64,000 nucleotides of DNA from Areca catechu (lineage: Eukaryota; Streptophyta; Magnoliopsida; Arecales; Arecaceae), in contig CM038044.1 of the NCBI GenBank assembly GCA_021397845.1, positions 83,027,942 through 83,091,941 on the forward strand. The letters run 5' to 3'. Shown here in pieces: positions 1 through 11,516 of the stretch. The translations under genes were made by a program, and so were the position numbers. The first letter of the stretch is position 1. Every line of letters begins with the position of its first letter. Below the pieces are notes generated by a model that did not search any database, was not told where the DNA came from, and saw nothing but the letters and a program-made list of their open reading frames with translations.

Positions 1-434
1 TAGGACTACTTGTACAACTCCCACTATGTGAAACATCCATTGACATGCAGCTAAGGCTCCATTAGATGTTCTCAAACTGGATCTATTCAGTGAACTCATT
101 CACTAATGAGCACCCACATCCTTGTATTAGTGTCCTACACAAATGACAGTGAGAGCAGTCACCCTTTTCAGCATACATAGGATGTGCCAGTCTTACCGGA
201 AACCCTGATCCCCAACTCAGGGTTCCTATGACTAGGAATATTCTAGATTAGGGTTTTAAGGCCTTAGATCTCACTGGTATGATCTCATCATAGCCCTACA
301 ACCATAGCCCTAATCTATGGGGTTCATCATATAATGACACAGCGAATGATGAAAAAATTATTGCCTTTATTAATTTGTCAATTTACAATGGTCTGGGAGA
401 TACAGATATTGGCTTATAGGGCATAATCCTTTCA
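1..434 (-). repeat. 3' LTR of K (partial)
   Basis: Identical by eye to 7493-7926. It ends CTTTCA on the plus strand, which is the TGAAAG start of the LTR in element sense. About 2 kb of this LTR lies left of the window. Confidence 0.93.
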
Positions 435-446
435 ATCTCCCACTTG
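435..446 (-). other. Polypurine tract of K
   Basis: In element sense a purine-rich AAGTGGGAGAT lies directly against the LTR start, 14 bases past the polyprotein stop. This is the expected plus-strand DNA primer site. Confidence 0.8.
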
Positions 447-448
447 CA

Positions 449-3400
449 CTAAAGCCAATCGCTCTTATTCTTTAACCCCATACAATCGAGGTGGCGATCA
501 AACTCCCGCTGTGGTAGAGCCTTAGTGAACGGGTCTGCTATGTTGTTCTTTGTATCTACTCTATTGATGCAGACTTCTTGTCTTTCGATTATCTCTCGGA
601 CAAGATGGAAGCGTCTCAGAATGTGCTTGGACTTGTGATGGGCTCTCGGTTCCTTAGCTTGAGCAACTGCTCCAGTGTTATCACAATAGAGTGGCACCGG
701 GTTCTCAATCTCAGGAACTACTCCCAACTCTGTGATGAATTTCTTCATCCAGACAGCTTCCTTGGCGGCTTCACTGACAGCTATGTACTCTGCCTCGGTA
801 GTTGAGTCAGCTACAGTCTGCTGTTTAGTGCTCTTCCAACTTACTGCTCCACCATTCAAGGTAAAGACATACCCTGAAATGGATTTACTATCATCTGGGT
901 CTGATTGAAAACTAGAGTCTGAATAGGCTTCTAGTTTAAGATCAGATCCTCCGTATATAAGAAAAATATCCTTAGTCCTTCTCAGGTACTTAAGAATATT
1001 TTTCACAGCCTTCCAGTGATCCTCTCCTGGATCAGCCTGAAATCTACTGGCTACACCCAAGGCATATGCCACATCAGGCCTAGTACATAACATAGCATAC
1101 ATAATCGACCCTATAGCCGAAGCATAAGGTATAGAACTCATTCTATTTCTTTCTTCAGGTGTCTTAGGAGACATCCTCTTAGAAAGACGTATGCCATGAC
1201 CAATAGGTAAGTAACCTCTTTTACTTTCCTCCATGCTAAATCTCTTTAGCACCTGGTCAATGTACCTAGACTGGGACAAGCCAAGCATCCTTCTTGATCT
1301 ATCTCTATAGATTTTTATACCCAGTATATAGGATGCTTCTCCCAAGTCTTTCATGGAAAACTGTTTCGATAACCACACTTTGACTGATTGTAACATTGGG
1401 ATATCATTCCCAATAATAAGTATATCATCAACATATAGAACTAAGAAAACTATGGCACTCCCACTAGTCTTCTTGTACACACAAGGTTCATCCTCATTTT
1501 TGAAAAAATCAAATTCTTTGACTGTTTTATCAAATCGGATGTTCCAACTCCTGGATGCTTGCTTTAATCCATAAATGGATTTCTTTAGCCTACATACCTG
1601 ATTAGGTTTAGTCTCCAAGATAAAACCTTCTGGTTGTGACATATAAACCTCTTCCTCAAGGAAACCATTGAGGAATGCAGTTTTTACATCCATTTGCCAG
1701 ATCTCATAATCATGATATGCTGCTATAGCAAGCATAATCCGAATGGATTTGAGCATGGCAACAGGGGAAAATGTTTCATCATAATCTATTCCCTGTTTTT
1801 GTCTGAAACCCTTAGCCACCAATCTGGCTTTATAAGTTTCAACTTGGCCATCTGCCCCAATCTTCCTTTTATAGACCCATTTACACCCAATAGGGTTAAT
1901 ACCCTCTGGTGCATCAACCAAAGACCATACTTGGTTGACATACATGGAGTCCATCTCGGATCTCATGGCTTCCAGCCATTTGTCTGAGTCTCTACTCATG
2001 ACTGCTTCCGTATAGGTTAGAGGCTCATCATTTTGAATGATTTGGGCTTCATTATTTTCAATTATGAACCCATACCTCTCAGGTGCCTGTCGCACCCTAT
2101 CAGACCTACGGATAGGAGTGTGTTCAGGTTCTATATTAACTATGTTGTTACTTGACTGAGAAGTGTCTATTTGTTGAATCTCATTAAGTTCGATATTTCT
2201 ACCAGTGCCCTTTTGTAGGATAAATTCCTTTTCCATAAAAGTGGCATGTCTACTGACCAAAACCTTTTGTTCAGTAGGGTGGTAGAACACATATCCTATA
2301 CTATCTCTAGGATATCCGATAAATAGACATTTGTCTGCTCTAGCATCTAGTTTATGTCCAAAATTCCTTTTTACATAGGCTGGACATCCCCATATCTTAA
2401 TATACTTAAGATTGGGTTTCTTACTTCTCCATAATTCATATGGAGTGCTAGAGACAGTTTTAGATGGTACTCTATTCAAGATATGAGTTGTTGTTTCCAA
2501 AGCATATCCCCAGAAAGAAAAAGGTAACTCCGTGAAGCACATCATGGACCGTACCATATCCAATAAAGTACGATTCCTCCTTTCAGCAACACCATTTAAT
2601 TGTGGTGTGTAAGGAGGAGTCCATTCAGAGATGATCCCCTTATCTTTAAGGTGATCAAGAAACTCAGTGGATAAGTATTCACCTCCTCTATCTGATCGGA
2701 GGATCTTTATAATTTTTCCTGTTTGTTTCTCTATCATACTTTGATACTCTAAGAATTTTTCAAAAGCATCGGACTTATGTTTCATTAGATACACAAATCC
2801 ATACCTTGAAAAATCATCAGTAAATGTGATGAAGTATGAGTATCCACCATAGGCTTGAGTTGTCATAGGCCCACATACATCTGTGTGTATGAGTCCTAAT
2901 AACTCTTTTGTCCTTTCTCCATGTCCACTAAATGGAGTCTTGGTCATCTTACCCATGAGACATGATTCACAAGTTCCTAATGACTCATAGTCATAAGGAT
3001 CAAAGAAATTTTCTTTGTACAACTTGTTAATCCTAGTCTCACTAATATGTCCAAGTCGACAATGCCAAAGTAAGGTATTGTTAACATCATCTCTTTTCCG
3101 TTTGTTAGAAACATGAAAAACATTGTCATTAGTGGAAAGAGTTAAGAGACCATTGCAGAATATGCCATAACATATAATTTCATTAGATAAAGAAATTGAG
3201 CAGCCACTGCTCATTACATTCATAGTATATCCTTGTTTAAGTAACAAGGGTACAGATATGATATTTCTAATGATTTTTGGCATATAGTAACAATTCCTTA
3301 GCTCCAAGATCTTCCCTGAAGGTAACTTCAAAACATAAGTCCCTACAGCTTCTGCTTGGATGGGGTCCCCTCCAGCACCGTAGAGCTCAAAGTTACCTTC

Positions 3401-4339
3401 CTTCAATACTTTAAGCCCCTGAAGTCCCTGCAATGATTTGCAGATGTTATGACCACAGGCGGTATCCAACACCCAAGTATTTGAAATGGAAGAATCCAAT
3501 GACAAAATAGTATGAACTTCTTTCATACCTTTTGGTGCCTCTGATGCACCAGGCTTCAAACTTGCAAGGTAAACCTTGCAGTTTCTTTTCCAATGACCCG
3601 GCTTGCCACAATGAAAGCAGGTCATCTGTCCGGAGGCCTTCTTTCCTTTCTTCTTCTTAATGCCCCCTTTGGGATTCATCCTCTTATTGGAACCCCTTTT
3701 GCCTGTCTTCTTCTTATCCACAAGAAGAACTGGAGCCTTATTTTTCTTTACATGGCTCTCTGCTGTTTTCAACATATTCAACAGCTCAGGCAAGGAAGAA
3801 TTAAGTTTGTTCATATGGTAATTAAGAACAAACTGTGAAAATGACTCTGGGAGTGATTGCAAGATCAAGTCTTGATTCAACTCCCCATCCATTACAAAAC
3901 CTAATTGACCCAATCGAGTGATTAGATCAATTATCTTTAATACATGGTCTTGTACTGATGTACCTTCTGTCATCCTTGCACGGAACAACTGCTTAGATAT
4001 TTCATATCTAGCAGTTCTACTGTGTTCTCCATAAAGCTCTTTTAAATTTAGCAGTATGGAGTTAGTATCCATGCTATCATGCTGCCTCTGTAACTCGTTA
4101 GTCATAGAGGCAAGCATAACACATTTGACAGTAAGTGAGTCATTTTGCCACATATTATATGTGGTCTTCTCCTCTTGCGAGGCATCTTCCCTTGGTGGTT
4201 CCAAAATCGGGGTATCAAGAATATAGAAAATTCTTTCTTGACTGAGTACTATTTTCAAATTTCTCAGCCAATCAACATAATTCGGCCCAGTCAATTTGTT
4301 GGCATCTAAAATACTACGGAGTGAGAGTGAAGAGGCCAT
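449..4339 (-). CDS. Copia Gag-Pol polyprotein, intact, 1296 aa
   Basis: One uninterrupted frame holds every copia domain in the standard order PR-INT-RT-RH. Gag (UBN2-type) covers roughly residues 10-200. A lysine-rich stretch is followed by a CCHC knuckle, CFHCGKPGHWKRNC, near 240. The aspartic protease reads WVLDTACGH near 290. The pre-integrase zinc region has a WHCRLGH motif and a CESCLMGK pair. The integrase core starts at HTDVCGPM near 485 and includes RSDRGGEY. Reverse transcriptase has MDVKTAFLNG and the catalytic YVDD near 966. RNase H has STTEAEYIA and CDNTGAVAQAKEP, ending in DPFTKALP. The start MASSLSLRSIL is at the usual copia Gag position. The protease has DTA rather than DSG, which is common in plant copia. 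Expression would start from the right LTR promoter, and all proteins would be released by the protease. Confidence 0.95.
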   Translation of the reverse strand: MASSLSLRSILDANKLTGPNYVDWLRNLKIVLSQERIFYILDTPILEPPREDASQEEKTTYNMWQNDSLTVKCVMLASMTNELQRQHDSMDTNSILLNLKELYGEHSRTARYEISKQLFRARMTEGTSVQDHVLKIIDLITRLGQLGFVMDGELNQDLILQSLPESFSQFVLNYHMNKLNSSLPELLNMLKTAESHVKKNKAPVLLVDKKKTGKRGSNKRMNPKGGIKKKKGKKASGQMTCFHCGKPGHWKRNCKVYLASLKPGASEAPKGMKEVHTILSLDSSISNTWVLDTACGHNICKSLQGLQGLKVLKEGNFELYGAGGDPIQAEAVGTYVLKLPSGKILELRNCYYMPKIIRNIISVPLLLKQGYTMNVMSSGCSISLSNEIICYGIFCNGLLTLSTNDNVFHVSNKRKRDDVNNTLLWHCRLGHISETRINKLYKENFFDPYDYESLGTCESCLMGKMTKTPFSGHGERTKELLGLIHTDVCGPMTTQAYGGYSYFITFTDDFSRYGFVYLMKHKSDAFEKFLEYQSMIEKQTGKIIKILRSDRGGEYLSTEFLDHLKDKGIISEWTPPYTPQLNGVAERRNRTLLDMVRSMMCFTELPFSFWGYALETTTHILNRVPSKTVSSTPYELWRSKKPNLKYIKIWGCPAYVKRNFGHKLDARADKCLFIGYPRDSIGYVFYHPTEQKVLVSRHATFMEKEFILQKGTGRNIELNEIQQIDTSQSSNNIVNIEPEHTPIRRSDRVRQAPERYGFIIENNEAQIIQNDEPLTYTEAVMSRDSDKWLEAMRSEMDSMYVNQVWSLVDAPEGINPIGCKWVYKRKIGADGQVETYKARLVAKGFRQKQGIDYDETFSPVAMLKSIRIMLAIAAYHDYEIWQMDVKTAFLNGFLEEEVYMSQPEGFILETKPNQVCRLKKSIYGLKQASRSWNIRFDKTVKEFDFFKNEDEPCVYKKTSGSAIVFLVLYVDDILIIGNDIPMLQSVKVWLSKQFSMKDLGEASYILGIKIYRDRSRRMLGLSQSRYIDQVLKRFSMEESKRGYLPIGHGIRLSKRMSPKTPEERNRMSSIPYASAIGSIMYAMLCTRPDVAYALGVASRFQADPGEDHWKAVKNILKYLRRTKDIFLIYGGSDLKLEAYSDSSFQSDPDDSKSISGYVFTLNGGAVSWKSTKQQTVADSTTEAEYIAVSEAAKEAVWMKKFITELGVVPEIENPVPLYCDNTGAVAQAKEPRAHHKSKHILRRFHLVREIIERQEVCINRVDTKNNIADPFTKALPQREFDRHLDCMGLKNKSDWL

Positions 4340-4519
4340 TTATCTACATTTAAACAAAGAACGAAAACATAAGCAAACAACCATGAAATGACAACACATA
4401 ATTAAATTAGGACTTTAATTTAATTATGTCTCCCACTATTTTATCGAGCATCATAACCCTCCATACGATGATCGAGAAAACCTTAATTGATCTTTCTTAG
4501 TGGGGTTGAGATCCCAATC

Positions 4520-4845
4520 CCTCATAAAAGACCTTGTGTGTACACAACAAATCTTATATAAGTTCATAGGTAGGAAAACTCTTTCCAATTGTAACCTGTA
4601 CAATTCTCAACTTATCTCGGCCTCTAAAATATTAATAGCCTTGTGTATACACAACAAACTATAATATTTTAGTTAAGTAAGACCCTTCATAGCCATATAG
4701 TCATGACTTTAATAGTAATACCCTTGTGTGTTCACAACAAAATATTACTTTAAATCATGCCATAAACAAATAATTGTATTAGGCCAAAAATTGTGTTAGT
4801 CACCATATTAGGTCTTGTGTGTACACAACAAACCTAGTATAGATC
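4520..4845. repeat. Four stem-loops with shared loop and compensated stems
   Basis: Near-identical 17-mers TTGTGTGTACACAACAA occur at 4534, 4641 (TTGTGTATAC variant), 4724 and 4815. Each is flanked by arms that pair with each other but differ in sequence between copies: ATAAAAGA/TCTTATAT, AAAATATTAATAG/CTATAATATTTT, TTTAATAGTAATA/TATTACTTTAAA, and ATATTAGG/CCTAGTAT. Conserved core with changing but paired arms points to a selected RNA or DNA hairpin. Confidence 0.8.
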
Positions 4846-4939
4846 ATAACACAATGATGACCTATCATGAAGGAAGGCCAATAATAGTATTTTAACACCA
4901 AGCATGTTAGTCAAGAATTAAATCAATCAGATCGGCCAG

Positions 4940-5075
4940 GCTAGTGGAAGAGATGTGGGGGTCCCCCCGTTGCTTTCCTAGACACCAATTTAAAATTGGC
5001 CAGGTCAGTCAACGGAACCAATTAAAAACCACGATTCCCTTTACCTTCCCAGAACCACCTTTCTAGACACCGAAA
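4940..5075 (-). other. Leader palindrome module in K
   Basis: Contains the 15-mer CCAATTTAAAATTGG (4985-4999), preceded by TAGACA and followed by GGCCAGGT, with a second TAGACACC about 70 bases on. The same order of motifs occurs in the chromovirus leaders of this window. Confidence 0.75.
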
Positions 5076-5483
5076 TGACTAATTATCCATCATGACTAAT
5101 AATGCTTATCGGTTAACTATACTACCACTTAATATAATTTTAAGAGGGGTTCATGCAATGCCAGCACATTCAATTAAAAGCTATCACATATATTAATACA
5201 TGCTTTAAACTAAGCAAATATGTGAAATGTGTGCCATCATACTAGGACAACCATTTACCACATAATGGATACACCATTATGCCAGGGCAACCTTATTTCA
5301 GTATGATGGCTCCAGGGCTACTCATATCTCTAAGACAATTAGGGTTTCAGTGGAAAACCCTAACTGGTGGCAATCATCAAACTCATGTTCAATCAAAGAC
5401 ATGCACTGTGCATCAATATAAAAACTTTAACATGATACTACATCATGAATTGAACTTCATAAGTTTTAATCCTAATAAGGATG

Positions 5484-5495
5484 GCTCTGATACCA
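5484..5495 (-). other. Primer-binding site of K (tRNA-iMet)
   Basis: TGGTATCAGAGC in element sense, complementary to the 3' end of plant initiator tRNA-Met, one base from the LTR edge. Confidence 0.93.
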
Positions 5496-6225
5496 CTGTT
5501 AGGTTCGGTGACCAGTGCGGAAGTGTGGATTTCAAAAACTTTATGAAATCAGGTCCGAACCCTAATCCCAAAATCTCCTTATTAGCAATTAAAACTTATG
5601 ACTACATGCATGTCCAAATTTAAACATAGTTTAGATACTAACCTCAGATCGCTATATCCAATCTGATGTAGAAATAAACTCCAAATGGAGTAACCTTTTG
5701 AACACACCAGGCGTCCACTTGTCCGCCCTCCGATGGTGATCCATACGGGCAGATGATCAAGACAGTGACTCCTCAATTGGGTTCCTTCCAATCAAGTTCT
5801 ACCCCAAGAACTTGATATATGGGCTATTGGCTAGGACACCTCTAGCCAAACAGGGACTAAAACTTTCTCTCTTACCCTTCTCCTAGTTTTTTGGCAACTT
5901 TGGCCCCTTAAGACACTCTTGTCTTAAGAATAAGCCCTTGTCCTAAAGTGAGACAAGGCTTGTCTTGGAAGGGAGAAGAAAATTAAGACAAAGTTGTCTT
6001 AATGTAAGAAAGAAGGAAAAAGGGGGCGCCTTCTTCCTTTACCGTCGGAGAGTTTCTCTCTCTGACTCTCCTTCTGTTCTGAGATTCGACAGAGCCTAGG
6101 CTCTGTAAAGGAATCAAAGAAGAAAGAGAGGAGGGGGAAACAGTCTTCTGGAGAGGGAGAAGGAAAGAGAAGCAAGGCTTCGCCGTAGAAAATCTGGAAT
6201 CAATTTTTTACGGTGAAGCCTTCTT

Positions 6226-6234
6226 CTTAAATAG
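6226..6234 (-). promoter_or_regulatory. Putative TATA box of K LTR
   Basis: CTATTTAAG on the minus strand, about 730 bases before the primer-site edge of the LTR. It is the best TATA-like match in the expected orientation. The start site is not otherwise supported. Confidence 0.45.
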
Positions 6235-6462
6235 GCGACAGAGAGGCGCCTTCTCCTTCAGAAAAATCCTCTCACGTCCCTCTCTCCCTTCTCACGTCTT
6301 CTTTCTTAAATCTCACGGCCCTTGGGATTAATCTCACGGCCTTTGAGATGGGAAGACGCGAAGAAAGATCGTGAAAAACACAGAAGGGCGCGCGCAGAAA
6401 GAAGAGTCGCGCCCCTTCGGTGTTTTTCTCTTCTTTTCCACGGTATTTTTCTTTCTTTTGGA

Positions 6463-6576
6463 GAGTCCACGCCTAGGTGGACTCTCTTCCATGCCTCTTC
6501 AAAAAAATCACCGGTGTTTTATTCTTTCTTTTCACGCAAAGACGCGTCTTGGAAGAGTCCACGCGCGTGTGGACTC
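6463..6576. promoter_or_regulatory. Paired palindromes upstream of K TATA box
   Basis: Two 22-bp inverted repeats, 6463-6484 and 6555-6576, share arms GAGTCCAC/GTGGACTC around different 6-bp centres. They lie in U3, about 230-350 bp upstream of the putative TATA box, where enhancer or repressor sites are expected. Confidence 0.6.
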
Positions 6577-7926
6577 TTCTCCTTGCGCGCGCGCGTGGGA
6601 AGAGAGGGGGAGGGGTTTTAGGCGATGTGGGAAAGGGGTTTAGCCTCTTAGGTTAGCCCAATTGCTAGCCTATTATTAGCCCAACGTTTTAAATCTTCAA
6701 TTAGATTCAAACCGGAATGAATTTGGATCTAAAAAAGACCAAATCGGAACCCTAACTCGAATCCGATTCAAGTGGAAGTCATGGTTTGCAACACATGCTA
6801 GTGTGTTCATCTGCAAACGAGATTTAATTCCAAATTAAATCCTTGATTATCTGTCCTAAGTGTGTGACCCATTGGGTTCCATACTTAGCCAGCAGTGGGT
6901 CCGAGTGCAAGTTGACCTAATCTGATCAGAACTCATTCTAATCGATTTAGGTTAAATCGAGCTAACTCGAGTCAGTCAATTAGGACTCCTCCTAATTAGT
7001 GATCCAATTAAACCATTTAATTTGATCAACCCACAAGACAAGATTGACGTCTAGCAACGTGTCATGTCTACCCGGAAGATATGGAAATTCTGGTGTAATT
7101 CCAAAACTACCCTTCAGTGGAAAGTTCCCGTACAATTCGATCCTTCAATCATCTTGCATCCCGAATATAACTATGGATATGGAATCATGTCAAATCCAGT
7201 TTATACTCATTCCCAGCTCAGTCATACACTAATGATTCAATTAATTCGATATTAGAAATCATTTCTAATATCTGTACTTTGATCAAAGATTTCCTGAATC
7301 ATCATCTGACCTAATTTGGCTGGATGCAATCTCCTCCTACTAGGAGTGATCAATTCCTTGTTGACCTACTCAATACCTTCATATACAATTCACCATACCC
7401 AGCATCAACCTCGTGCATGACCCAGTGTCATGATTGAGATTGAACCAAAGCATGGGTTCATGTACATAAGGTATTATGGCAGTCTCAGGTCATAGGACTA
7501 CTTGTACAACTCCCACTATGTGAAACATCCATTGACATGCAGCTAAGGCTCCATTAGATGTTCTCAAACTGGATCTATTCAGTGAACTCATTCACTAATG
7601 AGCACCCACATCCTTGTATTAGTGTCCTACACAAATGACAGTGAGAGCAGTCACCCTTTTCAGCATACATAGGATGTGCCAGTCTTACCGGAAACCCTGA
7701 TCCCCAACTCAGGGTTCCTATGACTAGGAATATTCTAGATTAGGGTTTTAAGGCCTTAGATCTCACTGGTATGATCTCATCATAGCCCTACAACCATAGC
7801 CCTAATCTATGGGGTTCATCATATAATGACACAGCGAATGATGAAAAAATTATTGCCTTTATTAATTTGTCAATTTACAATGGTCTGGGAGATACAGATA
7901 TTGGCTTATAGGGCATAATCCTTTCA

Positions 7927-10900
7927 CTTGCCAAGTACAATATAGGACAGGGAGTGGGGTATAAAGGCCGGTGTTCTATTTTTGCTGTTTGGCAACAGCA
8001 CAGGTTCGACACCTAGCCATAATGTGTGCTACATCTCTTTTTAAGCTAGGCCAGAAAAAGTGGTCTTCAATAGCCAGGGTGGTTTTGTCTTTTCCGAAAT
8101 GGCCAGCTAGACCTCCAGCATGAATTTCCCAAATCAAAAATTCCCTAAGAGAAGTTCTAGGGATGCAAAGCCTATTCTTAAAGAATAGAAAGCCATCTAA
8201 AAGGGTATAATCCTTATGATCACTAGATGGTCCTTGAGTTAGATCCTGGTACACAGTCTTAAAATCCAGACACGACTCATATTCCTCTTTGATATGCTCA
8301 AACCCTATGACTTCAGCCCTAACAGAATTCAGTAACAAAGATCGACGACTAAGGGCATCAGCTACCTTATTTTCAGTCCCAGGCTTATGTTTCAAAACAA
8401 AAGTATAGGACTGGATATACTCTTCCCACTTAGCATGCCTAGGGTTAAGCTTCTTCTGGGAATTCAAGAATCTAAGAGCCTCATGGTCCGAAAACAGCAC
8501 AAATTCTTGCGATAGCAAATAATGTCTCTAGTAACGCAAAGCTTGCACTACCGCATAAAATTCCTTATCATAGGTAGAATACCTAAGCTTAGCATCATTA
8601 AGTTTTTCACTAAAGAATGCTACGGGATGGTTCTCTTGGCTTAGGACTCCACCTATGCCTACTCCTGAAGCATCAAAGGCAACCTCAAATACTTTAGAAA
8701 AGTCGGGTAACCTCAAAATGGGTGCCTGGGTCATCCTATCCTTAAGATCTAGGAAGGCTTTATGGGATGCTTTAGTCCACTGAAATTCTTCCTTCCTAAT
8801 ACAGTTTGTGATAGGAGCAACTACAGTACTAAACCCCTTGATGAATCGCCTATAGAAGGTAGCCAAGTCGTGGAAACTTCTGACTTCATGCACACTGGTC
8901 GGCTCTGGCCATTCTAATATGAACCTAATCTTTTCTGGATCGGCAGCCATGCCGTCAGGGGTTACTACAAAACCAAGGAAGATAATTCTACTGGTCATGA
9001 ATTCACACTTTTTGAGATTATCGTAGAGACTATCATTCCTCAAAACTTGGCAGACTTGTCTAAGGTGGCCTAGGTGATCTGCAGGGGTCTTACTATAGAT
9101 CAGGATGTCATCAAAATAGACCACTACAAACTTCCCTATGAAAGCTCTAAGCACCTGGGTCATAATCCTCATGAAAGTACTAGGGGCATTGGACAACCCA
9201 AAAGGCATAACAACCCATTCATAGAGACCATACTTAGTTTTTGAAAGCGGTTTTCCACTCATCCCCTGGTCTAATCCTAACCTGATGATAGCCGCTCTTG
9301 AGATCAATTTTAGAAAAAACCATTGCACCGACCATCATATCTAGCATGTCATCTAGTCTAGGGATGGGGAACCTATACTTGATTGTGATTTTGTTGATGG
9401 CACGACTATCAACACACATCCTCCATGTGCCATCCTTCTTTGGGGTCAGAAGTGCAGGGACTGCACAAGGGCTAAGACTCTCTCTAATTAACCCCTTCCT
9501 CAACAAGTCTCCAACCTGCTTTTGCAGTTCCTTATACTCAGATGGATTCATCCTATAATTGGGAAAGTTGGGTAAAGTAGCTCCTAGGACTAAATCTATG
9601 GAATGCTGGATATCCCTAAGAGGTGGAAGGTGGTCTGGCAGATCCTCGGGAAAAACATCCTCAAATTCTTCTAACAAAGGTTTAACTTCCTGAGGAGGCT
9701 CTGAGGGTGTAGGAGTCCTAAGTTCCTTAGCAGTCAACATCCAAATAGGTGAACCACTATGAATTTATTGTTCTAGATCCTTAGCACTAATTAGGTTCAC
9801 TCCAGTCTTCATCTCTCTGACCTTATTGGGTCCTTTAGCTACCTTGTCCTTAGGAGGGACTGAATGGATTATGATTTTCTTCCCATTAAAACTAAAGACA
9901 CGGGTGTTGGATTTTCCTAAGAGGGTGGCATCATGATCATATAACCAAGGTCTTCCAAGAATTATACTGCTCACCCCAATGGGCAAGACATCACACCAAA
10001 TCTTCTCTTGATAGGATTGCATTTGGATTTGGACCTGACATCTAGACTGGATGGGTATAGAGGTAGAGTCTACCCAAGAAACCTTATAGGGGTTGGGGTG
10101 GGGGACTGGGGTTAAGCCTAACATTTTGACAGTGTTAGCAGAAATGGCATTCACATTGCTCTCACTATCTATGATGATCTTACATACCTTATCCCATAGT
10201 TTAAGGAAAGTCTGTAGGATGTTAGTCCTATGCCAATCTTGCTGAACTCTATTCTGGGACAGGATGCATCTCACAACCCCTAATTGGTCAGACTCTGTGG
10301 ATTCCTCCTCTCCTTCATACTCATCGACCAAATTCATTCTGGCCTCATAAACTTCTTCTTCAAACTCTTCATTAGGCCCGGAATTCTCTTCTTCTCCTTC
10401 TTCTATGTAAAGGGATCTACGAGGGCACTGGCTAGAAACATGACCTACCCTATGACACTTAAAACAAGCTATGGCTGTGCACTGGTTGGAGATATGACCA
10501 GGCTTCTGGCACTTAAAACAGATGATACTAGGGGTTCTCTGGGTGTCAGGTGCCTTACCTTTGTCCATGGGCCTAGGGGTGGGAATACCTTAATTAGGCT
10601 TGCTAGGGGTAACTTGGCTAGGTCCATTTCTTGGGATTGGGGCACTAACCCTAGAAGGCATAGGTCCTCTTTGAAACTTCTCAGTGTTCAGTGCAATCTA
10701 ATTGGCTTGGTCTAGGTCAGTAACCTCTCTCAGAAACAACTCCCTCTTTATGTCTTCCCTAAGTCCAGCCCTAAACCTAGACAAAGTGACCTCATGGGCT
10801 TCACTCACATCACATCTCATCAGGTATTCATCAAAGGTGGTTATGTAGTCTGATACATATCGGTTCCCTTGTTTCAAAGTCTGCCATTGGTCTAACAGAT

Positions 10901-11516
10901 TCTGCTGGTATGAAATGGGTAGGTACTTATCTCTAAGCTTCTCTTTCATACCCTGCCAAGTGGTTATGGGCTCTACATTTCATCTTCTAGTGGTTAGCTC
11001 AATGTTCCCACAGTATAACCTAGCTTGACGTACTAACTTCATCTTGGCAAACTTGAACTTCCTTTCCTCAGACATAGCATACCACTCAAAGTACTGGTCC
11101 ATCTCACCCTCCCAATCAGAATACACCTTAGGGTTTAAGCTACCATCAAAAGTGGGTGCATCTAATTTGATGTTCCGAATGAACCTATCATCTCTATCTT
11201 CAGGTTCTGGGTCAGGCCTCCTATGATTACGTTCAGGATCTCTGTATAAAGGTCTTCTAGGCTCTTGGTGTGGGTGAGGTTGAGGCACATTAAAATCTGG
11301 GTCAGGAGTCCAATTATGATGCCTGGGTTCCTCAAGTACTTGGACTCGATCCCTAAGCTGGGCAAAATTCTCATGGACCTGTTCTTTAAACTTGGCAACA
11401 GTAGCAGTCACATCCTGACTCAATTTGTTCATACTCTCAGTAAGAGCTCTAACCATGGCCTCTAAATCAGGTTGGGTTTGACCAGGTTGGTAGGGTACTC
11501 CATTCCGGGTAGACAT
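7927..11516 (-). pseudogene. Chromovirus Gag-Pol of C, broken
   Basis: Starts at MSTRNGVPYQ (11516). The Gag capsid region (about 11150-10700) is followed by two CCHC knuckles (CFKCQKPGHISNQC and CFKCHRVGHVSSQC near 10500), protease (IIDSES, where relatives have IIDSGS, near 10170), RT with YFDD near 9120, RNase H, and the start of the integrase zinc domain with CRTC near 8005. In-frame stops occur near 10975, 10695, 9762 and 7974. One frameshift lies within about 9234-9328. The protease Gly-to-Glu change and the stops make this inactive. Confidence 0.9.

Larger units (their letters stand above)
4340..5483 (-). other. 5' untranslated leader of K
   Basis: AT-rich non-coding leader between the primer site and the Gag start, unusually long at about 1.1 kb. 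It holds four related stem-loops (4520-4845) and the leader palindrome module (4940-5075). I see no conserved reading frame in it. Confidence 0.8.
1..7926 (-). mobile_element. Ty1/copia LTR retrotransposon K, nearly complete
   Basis: Autonomous copia element read on the minus strand: 5' LTR 5497-7926, primer site, 1.1-kb leader, one gag-pol frame, polypurine tract, then a 3' LTR cut by the window start. The 434 visible bases of the 3' LTR match 7493-7926 with no difference that I could find, so insertion is recent. It sits in the integrase region of chromovirus C. The right flank cttgc (7927-7931) is the expected 5-bp target duplication, but its partner lies outside the window. Long LTRs and the domain style suggest the Tork/Angela side of copia. 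That lineage call is inference. Confidence 0.93.
5497..7926 (-). repeat. 5' LTR of K, 2430 bp
   Basis: Bounded by TGTTAG at the primer-site side and CTTTCA at the outer edge, so TG...CA in both senses. In element sense a TATA-like CTATTTAAG (6226-6234) would separate U3 from R/U5. A GC-rich block at about 6300-6640 upstream of it holds two palindromes with the same arms. Open frames at 6322-6643 are not conserved protein and look like chance. Confidence 0.92.

Noticed and set aside
6322..6643. Short frames in the GC-rich part of the K LTR
   Set aside because: Overlapping frames in different phases with low-complexity composition and no conserved motif.
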